DNA of 64,000 bases, taken from the NCBI GenBank assembly GCA_958295875.1, contig OY282379.1:744001-808000 (forward strand), given 5' to 3'. Below are positions 59,564-64,000 of the stretch, in pieces (within the stretch, counting starts at the first letter, position 1; every line of letters starts with the position of its first letter). Origin of the DNA: an uncultured Pseudomonadales bacterium. GTDB taxonomy: Bacteria; Pseudomonadota; Gammaproteobacteria; Pseudomonadales; Azotimanducaceae. The translations under genes were made by a program, and so were the position numbers. The notes beneath the pieces were generated by a model that was not told the DNA's origin, did not search any database, and saw nothing but the letters and a program-made list of their open reading frames with translations.

Positions 59564-60667
59564 CTAGGGAGGACGCGGCGGCGAGGCCGGGCGCTTGCGC
59601 ATCGCGCAGACGTCCTGGTTCCGCTTCAGCCACTCGAGCACAGCTTCCGCCGCCCACTGATGGCCGGCGGCGTTCCAGTGGCTGTCGTGCGGCCCCCGCG
59701 CGTCCCTTCGCTCGGCACCTTGGCGGATGATGTGGCCGTATTGGTCGATGATGGGAATGCCGCGCGGCTCGGCGAGGGCGGCCATGCGCTCGAATCCAAG
59801 GCCGCCTCGGGCGCGCATGGAATGCGTGGACAGGATGGCCAACGCAGCGCCGTCGCGGTGCGCGCGCTCCTTGAACTGGTCCAGCGCGAAGGCCGTGAAG
59901 TCCAGAGCGTCCTTGTGGACGGCAGGCAGCTCCTCCTCTGTGGATGTGGACGCGAAGAACGGTTCATTGATGCCGCTTCGCGTCGTTGGCCGCCACCCAT
60001 CGAGCAGCGCGGCGTGGCGTGGGGAGCGCCGGCTCAGCAGCTCTACCCAAGAGAGCATTTCGGGGGCGGGCAGGGGGCCGAGAACGGCGAGCGTCTTGCG
60101 ACGCAGCCACCTCGCGAAGAAGGACGCGCCGGCCAGCCAGTCCGCGGCGCGCTCGCGCGCGGTGCTGCGCCCAGGAGGAGGCAGCCCTGCCAGTCGGGAC
60201 GGCCCGGGATGGGGCGGCCGCAGCGTGATGGCCCCATCCGCGCCCCGCGTCGCGGAAACATGCCTAAGTCGGTGCGGATCCATTCCCATGCGCAACCCAC
60301 TCAAGATTGGCGAGTTGTCCATGAAGTCGTTGGGGACGAAGACGAGCACCACCAAGGCCGGGCGGAAGTGCCGCGCGAACTCGTCGTAGTACGCCAGTTG
60401 GCTGACTTGGCCGGTGGGATGGAAGCCGAACGCCGACGTCGTGACGTCCAAGCGGGGCAGTTGCCGGGCGGCCATCTCCTCCAGCCGAACGTGGAGCTTG
60501 TCGGTGATTGGGACATGGGGCGCCTCAACGAAGGAATCGCCGATCACGGCGACGTGGCAGCTCGCCGCGGCCCGCTCGACGCCGATGGGTTCGCGGTCTA
60601 GGAAGCCTAGGGAGTTGGTTCGCGATTCGACCCAGAAGTCAAGGTGGTTCGTGAAGCGCACCTCCAA
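59564..60667 (-). CDS. SGNH/GDSL-type hydrolase, 5' end probably incomplete
   Basis: A 367 aa protein (if it starts with the TTG at 60667) with the SGNH architecture: AVIGDSFVEAPHVP gives the nucleophile Ser, VLVFVPNDFMDN the block with the Asn, and DSHWNAAGHQW the catalytic Asp-x-x-His. Such enzymes are esterases or O-acetyl transferases on surface polysaccharides. The frame remains open for another 19 codons upstream to 60724 with plausible coding (VIWSPTVGRAYAPN), and the residues RFTNHLDFWVESRTNSLGF look like the middle of the usual N-terminal region, so the true start was probably lost. It is followed by the stand-alone module. Confidence 0.78.
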   Translation of the reverse strand: MEVRFTNHLDFWVESRTNSLGFLDREPIGVERAAASCHVAVIGDSFVEAPHVPITDKLHVRLEEMAARQLPRLDVTTSAFGFHPTGQVSQLAYYDEFARHFRPALVVLVFVPNDFMDNSPILSGLRMGMDPHRLRHVSATRGADGAITLRPPHPGPSRLAGLPPPGRSTARERAADWLAGASFFARWLRRKTLAVLGPLPAPEMLSWVELLSRRSPRHAALLDGWRPTTRSGINEPFFASTSTEEELPAVHKDALDFTAFALDQFKERAHRDGAALAILSTHSMRARGGLGFERMAALAEPRGIPIIDQYGHIIRQGAERRDARGPHDSHWNAAGHQWAAEAVLEWLKRNQDVCAMRKRPASPPRPP

Positions 60668-60765
60668 GTTGGGCGCATATGCCCGCCCAACTGTTGGAGA
60701 CCAAATGACGGGACGGTCGGCCTAGGTGAAGGGCGTCCGCAGCCGCCAATACGCTTCGCCGCCGG

Positions 60766-60960
60766 CGCCGGGCGCGATCAGCGATTTTGCTCGTCCTCCA
60801 CAGCGCCGACGGCGAACTCAGTCACCCAGACGTGGCCATCGTCGGGCGTGAACTGTCCGGTCCTGACTCGGGCGATGGGATAGCCGGGCAGCGCGCGAGT
60901 CGCTATGCACCTGCCGCCCCAAGCCAGAGCCGCGAGCCCACGGTAGTCGAAGTCCAGATT
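60766..60960. repeat. Direct repeat, third copy of the module DNA
   Basis: Pairs without gaps with 59174-59368 (offset 1592). On the minus strand it encodes the second half of the module. The repeat ends at 60960, where the module sequence also stops abruptly. Confidence 0.8.
60778..60960 (-). pseudogene. 3' fragment of a third copy of the FDVYLR...LDF module
   Basis: From about 60960 the frame reads NLDFDYRGLAALAWGGRC then CIATRALPGYPIARVRTGQF and ends with VEDEQNR. The first half of the module (FDVYLR, FFLH) is missing, and upstream DNA codes for ankyrin-like remnants instead. So this copy is a fragment joined to unrelated sequence. Confidence 0.7.
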
Positions 60961-60961
60961 G

Positions 60962-61125
60962 CGCCTGCGCGGCGCATGTCCGCGGCTTGCAACAGCGCCT
61001 CCACCTCGTCCGACCTGACCGAGTCGGACTCCGCGGCTGCCATGAGCGCGGCGCGGCCATTGGAGTCCTCGCGTCCACGTCGGCGCCGGCTGCCAACAGG
61101 GGCCTTCACTACCTCGGGCGGCCAG
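60962..61125 (-). pseudogene. Ankyrin-repeat gene remnant with frameshifts
   Basis: Reading through three frames, the minus strand gives PPEVVKA, then LLAAGADVDAR, then DSNGRAALMAAAESDSVRSDE and VEALLQAADMRRA. The pieces fit one after another into two consecutive ankyrin repeats if small indels are allowed. Ankyrin repeats are protein-binding modules. No single frame is open across the region, so this is a decayed gene. Confidence 0.6.
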
Positions 61126-61317
61126 TCGACTCGCGGACAAAAGGCTACATCGCGGCAGATCTAGGTGCCATCTTGCCTCGGACGCCACGAGGTTCCCGTC
61201 GCAGTGCAGGTGTGAAGACGGACAACTGCGGAGGCAGGGCCACGACGTTGTCGAGCTGGATGTGTCGCAACCTCGCACGGTCCCGAAGTTTGCCATCGGC
61301 TGTTCTTACCTCGGCGG

Positions 61318-61566
61318 GCGTCGCAAGGGCGTTCCTGCGCGAGGCCGTCCGCAAGCTCGACGTCCGCGCCGTTGCAGGTGGACGGCGGCTCGGAGTCTGT
61401 GGCCGCCTTCAAGGAGGAGTGCGAGACGCTGGGCCTGCCGCTGCTGGCGCTGCCGCCGCGCGCCGAGTGCTGGAGCCAATGCCACGGCGAGCTCACCTGC
61501 GCGGCCATGAACGAGGCGCTCACCCTCTACCTCGACTACTGCAACAACAGGCACCCGCACCGCGAG
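61318..61566 (+). pseudogene. Integrase-core (rve) transposase remnant, IS481/IS3-like
   Basis: In one frame [20 protein letters not shown] is followed by [14 protein letters not shown] and then [20 protein letters not shown]. These correspond to the catalytic-core segments of DDE transposases: the second Asp in V/QVDGGSEF, the LPPRSP element and the final YNxxRPH region. An upstream frame adds [14 protein letters not shown] with a frameshift. The first Asp, the N-terminal HTH and the ends of the element are not found, so it is a fragment. The exact IS family is not resolved. It is joined directly to the rph fragment. Confidence 0.65.
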
Positions 61567-63254
<1,688 letters not shown>

Positions 63255-63258
<4 letters not shown>

Positions 63259-63563
63259 GCGAGCCTCGACAGAGAGGCTTGGCTGGCCGCGCGTTGTTGT
63301 TGGTGGATGGCTGCGATGGCGTTGACCAACTGCGTTGCCAGCGCCGTCTTCGAGGTGCGGGGGAACACCACTTCACTGCCCTTGGTCACCAGCGTGGCGG
63401 CGTTGTCGTCGCTGTCGAAGCCGATGCCGGGCTGCGAGACATCGTTCACGATGATGGCGTGGCAGCCCTTGCGCGCGAGTTTCCCCCGCGCGTTGCTGAG
63501 GGCGTCGTGGGTTTCCGCGGCGAAGCCGACCACACAGGGCGTGTCGCCGGCGGCGACGGTGGC
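63255..63563 (-). pseudogene. coaBC: 3' fragment of the coaBC gene (CoaB C-terminus)
   Basis: The last about 100 codons read ATVAAGDTPCVVGFAAETHD then LARKGCHAIIVNDVSQPGIG and SDDNAATLVTKGSEVVFP, the C-terminal end of phosphopantothenoylcysteine synthetase. Intact CoaBC is about 400 aa. Upstream of about 63563 the frame carries no CoaB sequence, so the CoaC half and most of CoaB are missing. Its stop overlaps the algC start. CoaBC is essential for coenzyme A, so a full copy should exist elsewhere. Confidence 0.82.
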
Positions 63564-63785
63564 ATCGTCTCTCCGATGACCCGGACGGTCGGCTTGGCCC
63601 ACGGCTTCCTGGGCGCGTCGGTCAGCGGGGGGATGAGTTTCGTCAGCCATCGCCATGTCTCTGGGAAGCGTCTGGGCGGAAGGACCTCTGCCAGCGCCGG
63701 CGATTGTAGCGATGCTCGAGTTGGGCCGCCACGCTGCGGGGACGGAGCGCCATGAGGCGGTCGAAGGAAGCCCGATGAGCCACGT

Positions 63786-64000
63786 CTACGGCGCCGGCCG
63801 CGACTTGGAGCGCACGATCGCCACCCACCTGTTCGCGATCTCCCCGAACGGCAGCGGCTCCACCTTCCTGCCACGCCAAGCACGCCTTGGCCCATTCCTT
63901 CGCCTTGTCTGGATTCCACGATGGATCGGTGCGCTGGGCCCCGATGAACACCATCTCGGCGTATTCCTTCGGGCGGGTTCCGCGCTGCTTCGCAAGGTCG
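63786..64000 (-). pseudogene. Unassigned coding-like segment at window edge, frameshifted
   Basis: Entering from the right edge, the minus strand encodes KQRGTRPKEYAEMVFIGAQR then DPSWNPDKAKEWAKACLAWQ. A frame change near 63870 then gives VEPLPFGEIANRWVAIVRSK up to a stop at 63786. The composition and codon pattern look like real protein, but I recognise no family. It is cut by the window edge and interrupted, so its nature is open. Confidence 0.35.

Overview
The window is GC-rich, gene-dense bacterial DNA, most likely from an uncultured gammaproteobacterium. The lineage call is an inference from gene order: a membrane rhodanese beside secB with trmL close by, and a coaBC/algC/argB run, are arrangements typical of Gammaproteobacteria. 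Lipoproteins, an outer-membrane barrel, a TonB-like protein and a KdsD-like isomerase fit a Gram-negative cell. I see no rRNA, tRNA or CRISPR array.

Layout. 1-7.2 kb: YjbR-type protein, a dead DUF4143 ATPase fragment, an outer-membrane barrel, then a less GC-rich accessory island (RHH/PIN toxin-antitoxin pair, UvrD-like helicase with embedded nuclease-like segment, DUF1828-type protein). 7.3-16.8 kb: lipid and small-molecule metabolism (crotonases, MBL hydrolase, TauD dioxygenase, DUF35 plus thiolase), an orphan 5-methylcytosine methyltransferase, and the most notable locus, an AhpD-like gene with an in-frame TGA exactly at the second catalytic cysteine, followed by a SECIS-like hairpin (11446-12537). 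16.9-21 kb: single-chain glycyl-tRNA synthetase overlapping a GcvR-like ACT protein, then a second methyltransferase followed by a toxin remnant, a fused and truncated HATPase gene and a duplicated methyltransferase 3' end. 21-33.7 kb: LLM oxidoreductase, an Att-like ABC exporter with secreted AttH/CrtC-like protein, Nudix, a GGDEF-EAL regulator, purC and a three-subunit acyl-CoA carboxylase. 33.8-45.4 kb: MetR-like regulator, flavoprotein, SixA phosphatase, a second LLM enzyme, an NahK-like kinase with GH20 hexosaminidase, KdsD-like isomerase, CCA-type nucleotidyltransferase and a ThDP enzyme.

45.5-48.4 kb is an unrecognised two-gene operon (large acidic protein with a frameshift, overlapping a TPR protein). 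48.4-54 kb is a tightly overlapped minus-strand run (GNAT, DUF427, small protein, transsulfuration enzyme, acyl-CoA dehydrogenase), then trmL, secB and rhodanese. 54-61 kb is a surface-polymer-like locus (glycosyltransferases, PhyH dioxygenase, SGNH hydrolase) with three copies of one C-terminal domain and several gene fragments.

61-64 kb is a rearranged zone: algC is intact, but argB survives only as a 5' piece, coaBC only as a 3' piece, and an integrase-core remnant is joined in frame to the 3' end of rph. This is either a real mobile-element scar or an assembly junction. Overall the window is a conserved metabolic backbone cut by three decayed accessory zones (about 1-7 kb, 18.9-21 kb, 56-64 kb).
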